Assembly (NCBI RefSeq): GCF_900636545.1
Contig: NZ_LR134290.1
Coordinates: forward strand, 1,922,001-1,986,000
DNA length: 64,000 bases
Source: Pseudomonas mendocina
GTDB lineage: Bacteria > Pseudomonadota > Gammaproteobacteria > Pseudomonadales > Pseudomonadaceae
Direction of reading: 5' to 3'
A program made the position numbers and the translations under genes. Below the pieces are notes generated by a model. The model made no database searches and was not told the DNA's origin. It saw only the letters and a program-made list of their open reading frames with translations. Below are positions 1 through 10,046 of the stretch, one piece after another. The number at the start of each line of letters is the position of its first letter. Position 1 is the first letter of the stretch.

Positions 1-185
1 TGGCTTACGTCCAGGGCGCGGCAGGAGGCGCTTCGCCCCTGTGCGTGCAGCTCGTTGACCAGCGTCTGCAGGCGTTCGAGGCGTCGGGCGCCGAGGACCA
101 CCTGGTGGCCCTGGCTGGCGAGGTGTCTGGCGATTGCTTCGCCGATGCCGCTGCTGGCACCGGTGATGAGGATGACTTTGCTCAT
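1..185 (-). CDS. Short-chain dehydrogenase/reductase, truncated by the window edge
   Basis: Only the first 61 or so codons are present; the gene runs off the left edge. The N-terminus [19 protein letters not shown] is the classical SDR Rossmann start, with the TGxxxGIG dinucleotide-binding motif at residues 8-15, followed by the ARR segment (about residues 33-35) typical of NADP-preferring members. The catalytic Tyr-x-x-x-Lys lies outside the window, so the substrate cannot be inferred. It is divergent from the AraC-type regulator starting at 330, and the 144-bp gap must hold both promoters. That arrangement suggests, but does not prove, that the regulator controls this reductase. Confidence 0.85.
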   Translation of the reverse strand, partial: MSKVILITGASSGIGEAIARHLASQGHQVVLGARRLERLQTLVNELHAQGRSASCRALDVS

Positions 186-329
186 GTCGGTCTCCATCTG
201 GGTTGTGGAGATTCCATGCTAGGCACGAGCCGACCGCCTGCTAAGTCTCGTTACTCTTTCGATATTGCCTGTTTCTATTGACTGCTTCCTACAATGTGCC
301 GGTCTTCCTCAAGAGTGGGTGTAAGAGGC

Positions 330-1259
330 ATGAGTGCGAAGTCAGAGAGCGTGAAGCGGCGCATGGTTGAGCTGATGCTGCGTCTGGCTCCCGAGGAGGG
401 CTATACCGCGGCGCAACTGGATGGCATCACCTTCATGCGCTCCAATCGGCCACTTCCAGTGACGCCAGCGTTGTACGAGCCGAGCATCGTGATCGTGATC
501 CAGGGGCGCAAGAGTGGGCTGCATGACGGCAATCTGTACGTCTACGATGCGCAGCACTATCTGGTGCTGGCGCTACCTCTGCCGTTTGCCATCGAAACCG
601 AGGCGACGGCCGAGGAGCCCATGCTAGGTGTAGCACTGCGAGTCGATCCGCTGTTGGTGGCCGAACTGGTGATGGAGCTGGACGAGCCCTCGACCAGTGC
701 ACCGGCGACGCTCTATTCCAGTCCGATGGACGCACGCTTGAGTGACGCGACGTTGCGCCTGCTGGAAGCCTTGGCCGATCCCGATGAGGTGCGCCTGCTA
801 GGTCCGTCGATCATGCGTGAGATCGTCTTCCGTGTGCTGCAGGGCGAGCAGGGTAGTGGCCTGCGCGCGACCCTGGCGCAGAACAGCCATTTCGGCCGCA
901 TCGCTCGCGTCCTGCAGCGCATACATCGCGACTATCAGTCAGCGCTCGATGTGCCTTCACTGGCTGAGACCGCCAACATGAGCGTGCCGGCCTTCCACGT
1001 GCATTTCAAGGCCATGACCAGTCGCTCGCCGTTGCAATACCTCAAGGCCATGCGTCTGCATCAGGCTCGGTTGCTGATGATACGCAGCGATATGAGTGCG
1101 ATCAGCGCGGCGCAGCGCGTCGGGTATGAGAGCCCTTCGCAGTTCAGTCGCGAGTTCAAGCGGCTCTTCGGGCGCACGCCTGGAGACGAGACGCGCCACT
1201 TCAAGCAGCTTCTGGCGCTGGCGCCTGCCGTTGATACCCGCGTGCGTTCTGCCTCCTGA
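330..1259 (+). CDS. AraC-family transcriptional regulator (AraC_N type)
   Basis: A 309-residue DNA-binding regulator. The N-terminal half (about residues 10-170) looks like the AraC_N effector domain found in YqhC-like regulators, with PSIVIVIQGRK and a YLVLALPLPF segment. The C-terminal 100 residues carry the two helix-turn-helix motifs of AraC proteins, including SLAETANMSVPAFHVHFK and GYESPSQFSREFKRLFG. The start at 330 is chosen because it follows a purine-rich stretch (gtaagagg) and gives the usual family length; an in-frame upstream ATG at 294 would add 12 unconserved residues. It is divergent from the SDR gene, as YqhC-type regulators are from the oxidoreductase genes they activate. 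The effector is unknown. Confidence 0.88.
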   Translation: MSAKSESVKRRMVELMLRLAPEEGYTAAQLDGITFMRSNRPLPVTPALYEPSIVIVIQGRKSGLHDGNLYVYDAQHYLVLALPLPFAIETEATAEEPMLGVALRVDPLLVAELVMELDEPSTSAPATLYSSPMDARLSDATLRLLEALADPDEVRLLGPSIMREIVFRVLQGEQGSGLRATLAQNSHFGRIARVLQRIHRDYQSALDVPSLAETANMSVPAFHVHFKAMTSRSPLQYLKAMRLHQARLLMIRSDMSAISAAQRVGYESPSQFSREFKRLFGRTPGDETRHFKQLLALAPAVDTRVRSAS

Positions 1260-1289
1260 GACTACTCGCAACGCTTTTCTCCTTCTTTG

Positions 1290-1314
1290 GTAGTGGGTGC
1301 GCAAAAACCACTAC
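1290..1314. promoter_or_regulatory. Inverted repeat GTAGTGG-N11-CCACTAC between araC-type gene and oadG
   Basis: A perfect 7-bp inverted repeat separated by 11 bases, in the 199-bp gap between the AraC-type gene and oadG. It could be an operator for the oad operon or a weak stem at the end of the upstream transcript. There is no T-run directly after it, so a terminator role is doubtful. Confidence 0.35.
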
Positions 1315-1458
1315 ATAAACGGTCAATCCCGCCCTTTTGGCGTTTGCTTCAAACGCTTGTTTCAGGCTAAGGTTCGGCAGCTTTGCCCGGGCGCTGACCC
1401 TGGGCGCTCCTGATCAATAATGAATGCAGCCCGCGAGCTGCTGGCCAAAGGAGCCAAG

Positions 1459-1716
1459 ATGACCGCCAGTGAACTACTGCTTGAGGGTGTCGAACTCATG
1501 CTGTTCGGCATGGGCTTCGTGTTTGTCTTTCTGGTGTTGCTGGTGGGTGTGGTCAGCCTGATGTCGCGTCTGATCGCGACCTTTGCTCCACCTGCTGCGG
1601 CTCCTGCCGCTTCCTCTCCACTATCCAGTGCCAAGTCGGCCAGCCATGAGCCGGATGCAGAAACGCTGGCCGCCATTCAATCCGCTATTGCCCAGCACCG
1701 CGCTCGCCGCGGTTGA
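1459..1716 (+). CDS. oadG: Oxaloacetate decarboxylase gamma chain (OadG)
   Basis: An 85-residue small membrane protein. One hydrophobic helix (about residues 13-38, containing [19 protein letters not shown]) is followed by an Ala/Pro/Ser-rich linker and a short charged tail, which is the OadG layout. In the family, gamma anchors and assembles the biotin-carrying alpha chain with the membrane beta chain in the Na+-pumping decarboxylase. The start at 1459 follows an AAGGAG ribosome-binding site at 1447-1452; an upstream in-frame ATG at 1420 is less likely. It is the first gene of oadG-oadA-oadB, with 23 bp to oadA. Confidence 0.87.
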   Translation: MTASELLLEGVELMLFGMGFVFVFLVLLVGVVSLMSRLIATFAPPAAAPAASSPLSSAKSASHEPDAETLAAIQSAIAQHRARRG

Positions 1717-1739
1717 TCAGGTTCAGAGGGAGTACCTGT

Positions 1740-3518
1740 ATGACTGCCGTTAAACAAGCACTCGGGATCACCGATGTGGTGCTGCGTGACGCCCACCAAT
1801 CCATCCTGGCCACGCGCGTGCGCCTGGAAGACATGCTGCCGATCGCGCCCAAGCTGGATCAGGTCGGCTTCTGGTCGGTGGAGTCCTGGGGTGGGGCGAC
1901 CTTCGATGCCTGTATTCGCTACCTCGGCGAAGACCCCTGGGAGCGCATCCGTGAACTGAAGAAGGCCATGCCCAACACCCGCCAGCAGATGCTTCTGCGC
2001 GGGCAGAACCTGCTGGGCTACCGCCACTACGCCGATGACGTGGTGGAGAAATTCGTCGAGCGTGCCGCCATCAATGGAGTCGACGTGTTCCGCGTGTTCG
2101 ACGCGATGAACGACCCGCGCAATCTGCAAACCGCACTCAAGGCCGTCAAGCAGCAGGGCAAGCACGCCCAGGGCACCATCTCCTACACCACCAGTCCGGT
2201 GCACACCCTCGAAATGTGGGTCGATCTGGCCAAGCAGATCGAAGACATGGGTGCCGATTCGGTGGCGATCAAGGACATGGCAGGGATTCTCACGCCTTAC
2301 ACCGCATTCGAGCTGGTCTCGCGTCTGAAGGCCAGCCTGGCCATTCCGATCCATATGCAATGCCACGCGACTGCGGGACTTTCGTCGGTGGCCATTCTCA
2401 AGGCAGTGGAGGCTGGCATCGACAACGTCGACACCGCCATCTCGTCGTTGTCGATGACTTACGGCCACTCGCCGACCGAATCGGTGGTGGCTATGTTCCA
2501 GGGCACCGAGCGCGACACCGGGCTGAACCTGGAGCTGTTGGAGGAGATCGCCGCGTACTTCCGCGAGGTGCGCAAGAAATACGCGAAGTTCGAGGGCAAC
2601 CTCAAGGGGGTCGACTCGCGCATCCTGGTCGCCCAGGTACCGGGCGGGATGCTCACCAATATGGAAAGCCAGTTGAAAGAGCAGGGCGCCCAGGACAAGT
2701 TCGACCAGGTGCTGGCCGAGATTCCGCGTGTGCGCGAAGACCTGGGTTTCATCCCGCTGGTGACGCCCACCTCGCAGATCGTTGGCACCCAGGCGGTGAT
2801 CAACGTGCTCACCGGCGAACGCTACAAATCGATTACCAAGGAGACCGCCGGCGTGCTCAAGGGCGAGTACGGCGCAGCTCCTGCTCCCTTCAATGCCGAG
2901 TTGCAGGCGCGCGTGCTCGATGGCGCCGAGGCTATCACCTGCCGCCCGGCCGACCTGCTGGATGCCGAGATGGGCAAGCTGACCGCCGAACTCAAGGGCA
3001 TCGCCCAGGAGAAGGGTATCCAGCTTGCCGCTGACGAGATCGACGACGTACTGACCTACGCGCTGTTCCCGCAGATCGGTCTGAAGTTTCTGGAAAACCG
3101 CGGCAACCCGGCGGCCTTCGAGCCGGCGCCTACCGGTAAGGAAGCTCCCACCCGTGAGGCTGGCAAGCCCGAGGTCTATACCGTCGAGGTCAATGGCAAA
3201 TCCTTCGTCGTGAAGGTGGGCGAAGGTGGCGATATCGAGGGTATCAAGCCCGTCGGTGGCGCCGTGAACGCCGCTGCTGCGCCAGATCCGGTCGCAGCGG
3301 GTGGCGGCGAGCCGCAGGCGGCACCGCTGGCCGGCAATATCTTCAAGGTGCTGGTGCAACCAGGCCAGGCCGTCGAGGAAGGGCAACTGGTGATCATCCT
3401 CGAGGCGATGAAGATGGAAACCGAAATCCGCGCCTTCAAGGCCGGCACCGTCGGTGCCGTCAACGTCAAGGTGGGTGACGCAGTGGCAGTAGGCGACAGC
3501 CTGCTGACCATCGGCTGA
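1740..3518 (+). CDS. oadA: Oxaloacetate decarboxylase alpha chain (biotin-dependent carboxyltransferase)
   Basis: 592 residues. The N-terminal carboxyltransferase TIM barrel (about residues 5-300) includes [10 protein letters not shown], the metal-binding [12 protein letters not shown] and the AIKDMAG segment. A PYC/OADA middle domain and an Ala/Pro-rich hinge follow, then a C-terminal biotinyl domain with EAMKMET, whose second lysine is the biotinylated one. The enzyme transfers CO2 from oxaloacetate to biotin; the beta chain then releases it, coupled to Na+ export. The start at 1740 has GAGGGAG upstream and puts [10 protein letters not shown] in register with relatives; an earlier in-frame ATG at 1713 overlaps oadG. 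The fused biotin domain and adjacent oadG/oadB make a Na+-pump decarboxylase more likely than a pyruvate carboxylase B subunit. Confidence 0.93.
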   Translation: MTAVKQALGITDVVLRDAHQSILATRVRLEDMLPIAPKLDQVGFWSVESWGGATFDACIRYLGEDPWERIRELKKAMPNTRQQMLLRGQNLLGYRHYADDVVEKFVERAAINGVDVFRVFDAMNDPRNLQTALKAVKQQGKHAQGTISYTTSPVHTLEMWVDLAKQIEDMGADSVAIKDMAGILTPYTAFELVSRLKASLAIPIHMQCHATAGLSSVAILKAVEAGIDNVDTAISSLSMTYGHSPTESVVAMFQGTERDTGLNLELLEEIAAYFREVRKKYAKFEGNLKGVDSRILVAQVPGGMLTNMESQLKEQGAQDKFDQVLAEIPRVREDLGFIPLVTPTSQIVGTQAVINVLTGERYKSITKETAGVLKGEYGAAPAPFNAELQARVLDGAEAITCRPADLLDAEMGKLTAELKGIAQEKGIQLAADEIDDVLTYALFPQIGLKFLENRGNPAAFEPAPTGKEAPTREAGKPEVYTVEVNGKSFVVKVGEGGDIEGIKPVGGAVNAAAAPDPVAAGGGEPQAAPLAGNIFKVLVQPGQAVEEGQLVIILEAMKMETEIRAFKAGTVGAVNVKVGDAVAVGDSLLTIG

Positions 3519-3528
3519 GGAGCGCATC

Positions 3529-4665
3529 ATGGAAAAGCTGCTCAAGCTCTGGCAGAGCACTGGCCTGTATCACCTGGAGCCTGGCCAGGCCTTCATGATC
3601 GCAGTGTGCCTGCTGTTGATCTACCTGGCCATCAAGAAGGGCTTCGAGCCCCTGTTGCTGGTACCCATTGGTTTCGGCGGCCTGCTGTCGAACATCCCGG
3701 TGGCCAACATGGCCGAAGGCGCGGGCTTCCTGCATCTGATCTATGAAGTGGGGTTGCCGACCAGCATCTTCCCGCTACTGATCTTCCTTGGCGTTGGGGC
3801 CATGACCGACTTCGGTCCGATGCTGGCCAACCCCAAGACCTTGCTGCTCGGCGCCGCTGCGCAGTTCGGTATCTTCGGTACGCTGCTCGGCGCCCTGGCG
3901 ATCACAGCGCTGGGCATTCCCGGTATGGAGTTCACGCTCAAGGAGGCAGCGTCCATCGCCATCATTGGCGGGGCGGACGGGCCGACCTCGATCTTCGTTA
4001 CCTCCAAGCTGGCGCCTCATCTGCTCGGTCCGATCGCCGTTGCCGCCTACGCCTACATGGCATTGGTGCCGCTGTTGCAGCCGCCGATCATGCGTGCGCT
4101 GACCACCAAGGAGGAGCGCGCCATCGTCATGCAGCAACTGCGTCCGGTGGGGCAGACCGAGAAGATCGTCTTCCCCATCGTGCTGTGCATCCTCATCGGC
4201 CTGCTGCTGCCCGATGCCGCGCCGCTGATCGGCATGTTCGCCCTTGGCAACCTGCTGCGTGAGGCTGGCGTGGTTGAGCGTCTGGCCGATACCTCGCGCA
4301 ACGCGCTGATCAATATCGTCACCATCTTCCTCGGATTGACCGTGGGCTCGAAGCTGTCGGCAGACGCCTTCCTGCAGCTCAAGACCCTGGGCATTCTGAT
4401 GCTCGGCATGCTGGCGTTCTGCGCCGGCACCGCGGCCGGCGTACTGATGGCCAAGCTGATGAACCTGTTCAGCAGCAACAAGGTCAACCCGCTGATCGGC
4501 TCGGCGGGTGTGTCGGCGGTGCCGATGGCGGCAAGGGTATCGAACAAGGTCGGCCTGGAAGCCAACCCACAGAACTTCCTGCTGATGCATGCCATGGGGC
4601 CTAACGTGGCCGGTGTGATCGGCTCGGCCGTGGCCGCGGGGGTACTGCTCAGCTTCGTGGGCTGA
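3529..4665 (+). CDS. oadB: Oxaloacetate decarboxylase beta chain (Na+-pumping membrane subunit)
   Basis: A 378-residue polytopic membrane protein of the OadB/MmdB/GcdB family. It has the hallmark [12 protein letters not shown] segment (about residues 145-156), whose aspartate is part of the Na+ site in characterised members, and a second conserved stretch near the C-terminus ([13 protein letters not shown]). It decarboxylates carboxybiotin on the alpha chain and moves Na+ outward. It is somewhat shorter than the roughly 430-residue enterobacterial OadB and closer in length to MmdB. It lies 10 bp after oadA with a GGAG site before the ATG, and is the last gene of the operon, followed by a strong terminator shared with amrZ. 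Confidence 0.92.
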   Translation: MEKLLKLWQSTGLYHLEPGQAFMIAVCLLLIYLAIKKGFEPLLLVPIGFGGLLSNIPVANMAEGAGFLHLIYEVGLPTSIFPLLIFLGVGAMTDFGPMLANPKTLLLGAAAQFGIFGTLLGALAITALGIPGMEFTLKEAASIAIIGGADGPTSIFVTSKLAPHLLGPIAVAAYAYMALVPLLQPPIMRALTTKEERAIVMQQLRPVGQTEKIVFPIVLCILIGLLLPDAAPLIGMFALGNLLREAGVVERLADTSRNALINIVTIFLGLTVGSKLSADAFLQLKTLGILMLGMLAFCAGTAAGVLMAKLMNLFSSNKVNPLIGSAGVSAVPMAARVSNKVGLEANPQNFLLMHAMGPNVAGVIGSAVAAGVLLSFVG

Positions 4666-4727
4666 CAGGCGCGAAGTTCGCTCCGCGTCTTGCCTTGCCT
4701 AAATCCCGAAGGGGAATGGCGGGCATT

Positions 4728-4754
4728 AAAAAACCGGCTCAAGGCCGGTTTTTT
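4728..4754. terminator. Bidirectional intrinsic terminator between oadB and amrZ
   Basis: The stem ACCGGC (4733-4738) pairs with GCCGGT (4744-4749) around a 5-base loop, flanked by a run of A on the left and T on the right. It can therefore stop transcription of both convergent genes, oadB and amrZ. Confidence 0.9.
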
Positions 4755-4766
4755 AATGGGCTCGCT

Positions 4767-5093
4767 TCAGGCTTCTTCGGCGGCCATTTCTACGTCGTGG
4801 GCAATCAGAGCGACCAGTGCGTTCTGCTGACGGCGCGACAACTGACGAAAACGCTGCAGCAATTCACGCTCATGGAGGCTCAGTTCGGGGCTGTCGAGTC
4901 GCAGGCTGAGATCGTCATCCAGAGCACCTTCCTGAAGCATGCTCTGCTCCAGACGGGCGATGATTTCCGAGTTCATGCTGCGGTGATGGTTGCGTGCTAC
5001 GTCAGCGATACGCTCACGCATGCCATCTGGCAAGCGAACGACAAATTTGTCAGCCGTGCGGCTGGAATAAATAGCCTGTTTCATAGGGCGCAT
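4767..5093 (-). CDS. amrZ: Ribbon-helix-helix global regulator AmrZ
   Basis: 108 residues, the length I recall for P. aeruginosa AmrZ (AlgZ), with near-identical blocks: MRP(M)[31 protein letters not shown] and [18 protein letters not shown]. The Arc-type ribbon-helix-helix fold spans about residues 14-60 (beta strand KFVVRLP, helices after it), and the acidic C-terminal part mediates oligomerisation in the known protein. In P. aeruginosa it represses or activates genes for alginate, flagella, type IV pili and c-di-GMP turnover, and represses itself. The first of two in-frame ATGs is taken because it matches that N-terminus. It stands alone, convergent with oadB and divergent from phnC. Confidence 0.95.
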   Translation of the reverse strand: MRPMKQAIYSSRTADKFVVRLPDGMRERIADVARNHHRSMNSEIIARLEQSMLQEGALDDDLSLRLDSPELSLHERELLQRFRQLSRRQQNALVALIAHDVEMAAEEA

Positions 5094-5477
5094 ACATTAC
5101 CGGTTAGTTCAGGGAGCGATACTGGTAATCAGTGTCGAGATTGTCACCGGTTTGACCGTGTTTCGCACTAGCCGTTCAACCGGTATCGCGTTCTGCGTCA
5201 TTACGACCCGAAGGTCATCTGAACAGTTCCTTGACGCCAAATACGTGTCGCATTGTGATCCAGGTGGCGGCTTTATGCCAGCACCGATTGTCTGAAATGC
5301 GTGGTATTCGGCAGAACTCATGTTGGTGCCTCGCTCAAACATCAAAGTTTCAAGTTTCGGTCACTCAATCGTCATCCCCGGTTCACGGGGCTGACACAGC
5401 TTGCGCCTACCTTGGTCTACACCAGAAGGCGCCAGCTAGCAGCCTTCTTATCGTTAATGATAGTAGAGGGCCAGCAT
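5094..5477. other. 384-bp intergenic region between amrZ and phnC
   Basis: This stretch separates the divergent genes amrZ (leftward) and phnC (rightward). No convincing gene is seen: a 78-codon frame on the minus strand has no recognisable protein features or ribosome-binding site. It should contain both promoters. The only site I can support is a Pho-box-like direct repeat at 5358-5375. I looked for an AlgU-type (GAACTT-N16-TCTGA) promoter for amrZ and did not find a clear one. Confidence 0.6.
5358..5375 (+). promoter_or_regulatory. Candidate Pho box upstream of phnC
   Basis: CGGTCAC-TCAA-TCGTCAT: two 7-mers separated by 4 bases, matching the PhoB consensus CTGTCAT-N4-CTGTCAT at 5 of 7 and 5 of 7 positions with the correct 11-base period. 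It lies about 100 bp before phnC, as expected for phosphate-starvation control of a phn operon. Confidence 0.5.
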
Positions 5478-6302
5478 ATGAGCGCAGCGATTCGAGTCGA
5501 CCGTCTGAACAAGAGCTTCGGCCGTAAACAGGCGCTGTTCGAACTGGCGCTATCGGTGCAGCCGGGCGAGATGGTGGCACTGATCGGCGCTTCTGGCTCG
5601 GGCAAGTCGACATTGTTGCGTCATCTCGCCGGGCTGGCACGCGGGGATGCCGGCAGTATCGAAGTGCTCGGCCGTCCGGTGCAGGCCGATGGACGGCTCA
5701 ATGGCGATGTACGCCGTCAGCGCGCCGATATCGGCTACATCTTCCAGCAGTTCAATTTGGTCGGGCGCCTCAGCGTGCTGCAGAACGTGCTGCTCGGCGG
5801 CCTGGGGCGCATGCCGCGTTGGCGCGGCAGCCTCAGTCTGTTCAATCCCGAAGAGAAGCAGCGTGCGATGCAGGCACTGGAGCGGGTAGGGCTGGCCGAG
5901 TTCGCCGCGCAGCGTGCCTCGACCCTGTCCGGTGGCCAGCAGCAGCGCGTGGCCATCGCCCGTGCGCTATGCCAGCAGGCCGAGGTGATTCTCGCCGACG
6001 AGCCGATTGCCTCGCTCGACCCCGAGTCGGCGCGCAAGGTGATGGAAATTATCGCCGACATCAACCGTCGTGACGGCAAGACGGTGGTGGTGACCCTGCA
6101 TCAGGTTGACTACGCGGTGCGCTATTGCCAGCGCGCTGTGGCGCTCAAGGGCGGGCGCATTCATTTCGACGGCCCGACCGCGGGCTTCAACCCCGATTTC
6201 CTCAATGACCTCTACGGCGGCGATCTAGACATCAGCCTGCTGCTGCCGCAAGGGCAGCGCCCACGGACCGTGGAGCGTCCGCTGACACTGGCCAAGGCCT
6301 GA
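5478..6302 (+). CDS. phnC: Phosphonate ABC transporter ATP-binding protein PhnC
   Basis: A 274-residue cytoplasmic ATPase powering phosphonate uptake by PhnDE. Walker [10 protein letters not shown] is at residues 37-45, the ABC signature [15 protein letters not shown] near residue 152, and Walker [13 protein letters not shown] near residue 172, followed by the switch histidine in VVVTLHQVD. The start at 5478 (ATGAGCGCAGCG) is preceded by AGAGGG; the open frame extends further upstream but through the promoter region and candidate Pho box. It is the first gene of the phn operon, with phnD 53 bp downstream. Confidence 0.95.
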   Translation: MSAAIRVDRLNKSFGRKQALFELALSVQPGEMVALIGASGSGKSTLLRHLAGLARGDAGSIEVLGRPVQADGRLNGDVRRQRADIGYIFQQFNLVGRLSVLQNVLLGGLGRMPRWRGSLSLFNPEEKQRAMQALERVGLAEFAAQRASTLSGGQQQRVAIARALCQQAEVILADEPIASLDPESARKVMEIIADINRRDGKTVVVTLHQVDYAVRYCQRAVALKGGRIHFDGPTAGFNPDFLNDLYGGDLDISLLLPQGQRPRTVERPLTLAKA

Positions 6303-6355
6303 GCTCAGCACCTCATTCGAAAAACCAACGCCAACTAGCAACAGGAGTGTGCTCC

Positions 6356-7357
6356 ATGTTCAAACGCATCGGCCAGGTGCTGGCTGCCTCTGCGCTCGTC
6401 ACGGGTTCCCTGCTGGGCTCGGCCCAGGCCGCCGAGGAACTCAACTTCGGCATCATTTCCACCGAGTCTTCGCAGAACCTCAAGGCGATGTGGGATCCCT
6501 TCCTCGCCGACATGAGCAAGCAGACCGGGGTAAAGATCAACGCCTTCTTCGCGCCTGATTACGCCGGGATCATACAGGGCATGCGCTTCGACAAGGTCGA
6601 TGTGGCCTGGTATGGCAACAAGTCGGCGATGGAGGCGGTTGATCGCGCCGGTGGCGAGATCTTCGCCCAGACCGTGGCGGCCAACGGCGCGCAGGGTTAC
6701 TACAGCCTGCTGGTGGCGCACAAGGACAGCTCGATCAACTCGGTCGAGGACATGCTCAAGAACGCCAAGAGCCTGACCTTCGCCAACGGCGACCCCAACT
6801 CCACCTCCGGCTACCTGGTACCGGGCTATTACGTGTTCGCCCAGAACAACGTCGACGCCGGCAAGGTCTTCAAGCGCTCGCTCAATGGCAGCCATGAGGT
6901 CAACGCGCTGTCGGTGGCCAACAAGCAGGTCGATGTCGGCACCTTCAACAGCGAAGGCATGGAACGCCTGGAAGTGACCGCGCCGGACAAGGCGGCGCAG
7001 CTCAAGGTGATCTGGACTTCGCCGCTGATCCCGTCCGACCCCATCGTCTGGCGCAAGAACCTGCCGCAGGAAACCCGCGACAAGCTGCGCAACTTCTTCA
7101 TGACCTACGGCGCCAAGCCGGAGGAGAAGAAGGTGCTCGAAGGCCTGCAGTGGGGCCAGTTCAAGGCTTCCGACAACGACCAGTTGCTGCCGATTCGTCA
7201 GCTCGAGCTGTTCAAGAAGCGCAGCGAAGTGGCCAGCAACGCCACGCTCAAGGACGCCGACAAGCAGGCCCAGCTCAAGGAGCTTGATGCCGAACTGGCC
7301 AAGCTGGAGCAGCGTATGGCCGAGCGTGAGAAGCAGAACAGCGCCAGCGCCGGTTGA
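6356..7357 (+). CDS. phnD: Phosphonate-binding periplasmic protein PhnD
   Basis: A 333-residue solute-binding protein of the PhnD family. A Sec signal peptide with cleavage likely after AQA (residue 25) is followed by the family start [16 protein letters not shown]. The core contains [11 protein letters not shown], matching the phosphonate-binding pocket region of PhnD. A charged, Lys/Glu-rich C-terminal tail (about residues 285-333) is probably helical. In the family it binds 2-aminoethylphosphonate and related compounds and delivers them to PhnE. AACAGGAG lies just before the start codon. Confidence 0.93.
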   Translation: MFKRIGQVLAASALVTGSLLGSAQAAEELNFGIISTESSQNLKAMWDPFLADMSKQTGVKINAFFAPDYAGIIQGMRFDKVDVAWYGNKSAMEAVDRAGGEIFAQTVAANGAQGYYSLLVAHKDSSINSVEDMLKNAKSLTFANGDPNSTSGYLVPGYYVFAQNNVDAGKVFKRSLNGSHEVNALSVANKQVDVGTFNSEGMERLEVTAPDKAAQLKVIWTSPLIPSDPIVWRKNLPQETRDKLRNFFMTYGAKPEEKKVLEGLQWGQFKASDNDQLLPIRQLELFKKRSEVASNATLKDADKQAQLKELDAELAKLEQRMAEREKQNSASAG

Positions 7358-7439
7358 ACCTCGGAGCCGCCCCGCGAAAGTGGGGCGGTTCTTGAAAAGC
7401 TCGCCGCTGAAGCGCCTCCCACAGGAACGAGAGTTACCC

Positions 7440-8231
7440 ATGACCACACTGACCACCGCCACCCCAGCAACCGAAGCCAAGCGTAGCTGGCTGCAACTGA
7501 TTGGCTGGGGCCTGTTCTTCGCCGTACTCGCCTGGTCCTGGCAGGGTGCGGAAATGAACCCGCTGGCGCTGGTGCGCGATGCCGGCAACATGGCCACCTT
7601 CGCCGCCGACTTCTTCCCGCCGGATTTCAGCAACTGGCAGCACTACCTCAAGGAGATGGTCGTCACCGTACAGATCGCTCTTTGGGGCACGGTGCTGGCC
7701 ATCGTCTGCGCCATTCCGCTGGGCATTCTCTGTTCCGAGAACATCGTGCCCTGGTGGGTGTACCAGCCGGTACGCCGGGTGATGGATGCCTGCCGTTCGA
7801 TCAATGAGATGGTCTTCGCCATGCTCTTCGTCGTCGCGGTCGGTCTCGGCCCCTTCGCCGGCGTGCTGGCGTTGTTCATCAGCACCACCGGGGTGCTGGC
7901 CAAATTGTTCGCCGAGGCGGTCGAGGCCATCGATCCAGGTCCGGTCGAAGGCGTGCGTGCCACCGGCGCCAGTGCCCTGCAGGAGGTGATCTTCGGCGTC
8001 ATCCCGCAAGTGCTGCCGCTGTGGATTTCCTACTCGCTGTACCGCTTCGAGTCCAACGTGCGTTCGGCCACCGTGGTCGGCATGGTCGGCGCCGGTGGTA
8101 TCGGCGTGATCCTCTGGGAGGCCATTCGCAGCTTCCAGTTCGCCCAGACCTGCGCCCTGCTGATCGTGATCATCCTGGTGGTGAGCGCCATCGACATCCT
8201 GTCCCAACGCCTGCGCAAGCTCTTTATCTGA
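7440..8231 (+). CDS. phnE: Phosphonate ABC transporter permease PhnE
   Basis: A 263-residue inner-membrane permease. Hydrophobic segments are seen at about residues 20-38, 78-105, 125-150 and in the C-terminal third. The cytoplasmic EAA-like loop ([20 protein letters not shown], about residues 166-185) contacts the ATPase PhnC. It closes the transporter set phnCDE. The start at 7440 has CAGGAACGAGAG upstream. E. coli K-12 carries a broken phnE, but here the reading frame is intact. Confidence 0.93.
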   Translation: MTTLTTATPATEAKRSWLQLIGWGLFFAVLAWSWQGAEMNPLALVRDAGNMATFAADFFPPDFSNWQHYLKEMVVTVQIALWGTVLAIVCAIPLGILCSENIVPWWVYQPVRRVMDACRSINEMVFAMLFVVAVGLGPFAGVLALFISTTGVLAKLFAEAVEAIDPGPVEGVRATGASALQEVIFGVIPQVLPLWISYSLYRFESNVRSATVVGMVGAGGIGVILWEAIRSFQFAQTCALLIVIILVVSAIDILSQRLRKLFI

Positions 8232-8269
8232 AGGAGAGGGAGGGCGCCTGCGTGCGCCCTTTGCAAACG

Positions 8270-8974
8270 ATGAACTTGTCTAGACAAAGCGAACCGCTGT
8301 ACCGCGAGCTGGCCGCCGTGTTGCGCGAAGACGTGCAGCACATGAGCCCGGGCGATTACCTGCCGGGCGAGATGCAACTGGCCGCGCGCTTTTCCGTCAA
8401 CCGTCACACCCTGCGCCGCGCTGTCGACGAGCTGGTGCTCGAAGGCCGCCTGCTGCGCCGCCAAGGCAAGGGCACACAGGTGCTGGCCAAGCCGCTGGTG
8501 TATCCGGTAGAGGCGGGCAGTGCCTTCAGCCAGTCGCTGTCAGCGCTTGGTCACCGCGTCGAGGCGCAGCTGATCGAACGTCTGCGTCGTGTTGGCAGCA
8601 GCGAGGAGTGCCGCCACCTGCAACTGCCCGATGGCAGCGAACTGCTCGAGCTGGTCACCCTGCGCCTGCTCGACGGCCAGCCGCTGAGCCTGATCCGTCA
8701 TCGCTTCTGTATCAGCCTGGTGCCGCTGCTGGCCGACTATCAGGGCGGCTCGCTGCGCCAGTACCTGGCCGAGCGCGATCTGCCGCTGACACGCACCTTC
8801 AGCCTGATCGGCGCGCGCCTACCCAGTCGCGAGGAGGCTGCGCATCTGCTGATGCCGCGCCATGCGCCGCTGCTCAGCGTACTCACTTTGTCCCGCGATC
8901 CCGCTGGCCGGGCGGTGGAGCTGGCGCAGTCCAGCAGCCGCGCCGACCGCTTCCAGTACCGGGTTGCGACCTGA
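8270..8974 (+). CDS. phnF: Phosphonate metabolism transcriptional regulator PhnF (GntR/HutC type)
   Basis: A 234-residue regulator. The N-terminal winged helix (residues 5-70) contains LAARFSVNRHTLRRAVDELVLEGRLLRRQGKGT, broken here as LAARFSVNRHTLRRAVDEL and the wing RRQGKGT. The C-terminal UTRA effector domain (about residues 85-230) includes LLELVTLRLLDGQPLSL. It lies between phnE and phnG as in E. coli, inside the operon. PhnF proteins are thought to repress phn genes; the ligand is not certain. The start at 8270 gives the family N-terminus MNLSRQSEPLYREL. Confidence 0.9.
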   Translation: MNLSRQSEPLYRELAAVLREDVQHMSPGDYLPGEMQLAARFSVNRHTLRRAVDELVLEGRLLRRQGKGTQVLAKPLVYPVEAGSAFSQSLSALGHRVEAQLIERLRRVGSSEECRHLQLPDGSELLELVTLRLLDGQPLSLIRHRFCISLVPLLADYQGGSLRQYLAERDLPLTRTFSLIGARLPSREEAAHLLMPRHAPLLSVLTLSRDPAGRAVELAQSSSRADRFQYRVAT

Positions 8975-8985
8975 TGGAGACCCGC

Positions 8986-9435
8986 ATGAACGATCTTGAT
9001 CCGAACATCGCCGCGCGTCAGCGCTGGATGGGCGTCCTGGCCCGCGCCGGCAGCGCTCTCGATGCCCATGAGGCGGCGCTGAAAGACAGCGCCTACCAAC
9101 TGATCCGCTCCCCCGAGGTGGGTATGACCCTGGTGCGCGGGCGCATGGGCGGCACCGGTAGTGCCTTCAACCTCGGGGAGATGACCGTGACCCGCTGTGT
9201 GGTGCGTCTGGCCGACGGCCGAACCGGTTACAGCTACCTAGCCGGTCGTGACAAGCGCCGCGCCGAGTTGGCGGCGCTGGCCGATGCACACCTGCAGGGC
9301 AGCGACCAGGCGCGCTGGCTGGATGACCTGATCGAGCCCCTGGCCCGTCAGCAGCGCGAACAGCGCCTGAACCGGGCCGCCCGTACTGCCACCACCCAGG
9401 TGGAATTCTTCACCCTGGTCAGAGGAGAGGACTGA
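8986..9435 (+). CDS. phnG: C-P lyase core subunit PhnG
   Basis: 149 residues, the usual PhnG length. Recognisable elements are ARQRWMGVLARA at the N-terminus and GEMTVTRCVVRLADGRTGYSYLAGRDKRRAELAA (here split as GEMTVTRCVVRL and GYSYLAGRDKRRAELAA) in the middle. PhnG is part of the PhnGHIJ core complex; with PhnI it joins the phosphonate to ATP, displacing adenine. The start at 8986 has GGAG six bases upstream; an ATG at 8974 overlapping the phnF stop is possible and would add METR. The gene ends overlapping phnH (TGATG). Confidence 0.92.
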   Translation: MNDLDPNIAARQRWMGVLARAGSALDAHEAALKDSAYQLIRSPEVGMTLVRGRMGGTGSAFNLGEMTVTRCVVRLADGRTGYSYLAGRDKRRAELAALADAHLQGSDQARWLDDLIEPLARQQREQRLNRAARTATTQVEFFTLVRGED

Positions 9436-10046
9436 TGACTACGCCGCACAGCTCGCACTGGCTGCAACCGGCTTTCGACGACCCGGTGCTCGATGCCCAG
9501 GTCAGCTTCCGCGCGGCCCTCGGCGCCCTGGCCGAGCCGGGGCTGCCACGCGCCATGGATCGTGCCCATGCCTTGGGCGATCTGGCCCCAGCTACTTATG
9601 GCTTGTGTCTGGCCTTCCTCGACAGTGATACGCCTCTTTGGCTGGCGCCGCGTTTCGACACGCCGCTGATTCGCGCCAACCTGGCGTTCCACTGCGGCTG
9701 CCCGATTGTCGCCGAGCGTGAGATCGCTCTGTTCGCTCTGCTTGATGAGAGCGAGTTGAGCGATCTGTCGGACTTCGACAACGGCAGCGAGCGCTATCCG
9801 GACCAGTCCTGCACGTTGCTGATCCAGCTCGACGATCTGCACGCCGGTGTCCCTCTGCGCTGGCGCGGGCCGGGGATCAAGGACGTGCGCGGCGTCAACT
9901 TGCCGCTGCCGGCCTCGTTCTGGCAACAGCGCCAGGCGCGCAGCGCCTTTCCCCGTGGTCTGGATTGCTTTTTTGCCGCTGCCGGCGAAGTCATCGGCCT
10001 GCCCCGCAGCACCCGCGTGCTGATCGAAACCGAGGAGGCTGCCTGA
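9435..10046 (+). CDS. phnH: C-P lyase core subunit PhnH
   Basis: 203 residues. It starts overlapping the phnG stop and ends overlapping phnI by one base, showing translational coupling. Family features are LQPAFDDPVLDAQVSFRA (residues 9-26), FHCGCPI in the middle, and WRGPGIKD..GVNLP..FPRGLD towards the C-terminus. PhnH has a PLP-transferase-like fold without catalytic residues and is a structural part of the PhnGHIJ complex. Confidence 0.93.
   Translation: MTTPHSSHWLQPAFDDPVLDAQVSFRAALGALAEPGLPRAMDRAHALGDLAPATYGLCLAFLDSDTPLWLAPRFDTPLIRANLAFHCGCPIVAEREIALFALLDESELSDLSDFDNGSERYPDQSCTLLIQLDDLHAGVPLRWRGPGIKDVRGVNLPLPASFWQQRQARSAFPRGLDCFFAAAGEVIGLPRSTRVLIETEEAA

Noticed and set aside
5109..5345. 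Possible 78-residue gene upstream of amrZ
   Set aside because: No similarity, no ribosome-binding site, and it overlaps the region expected to hold promoters.
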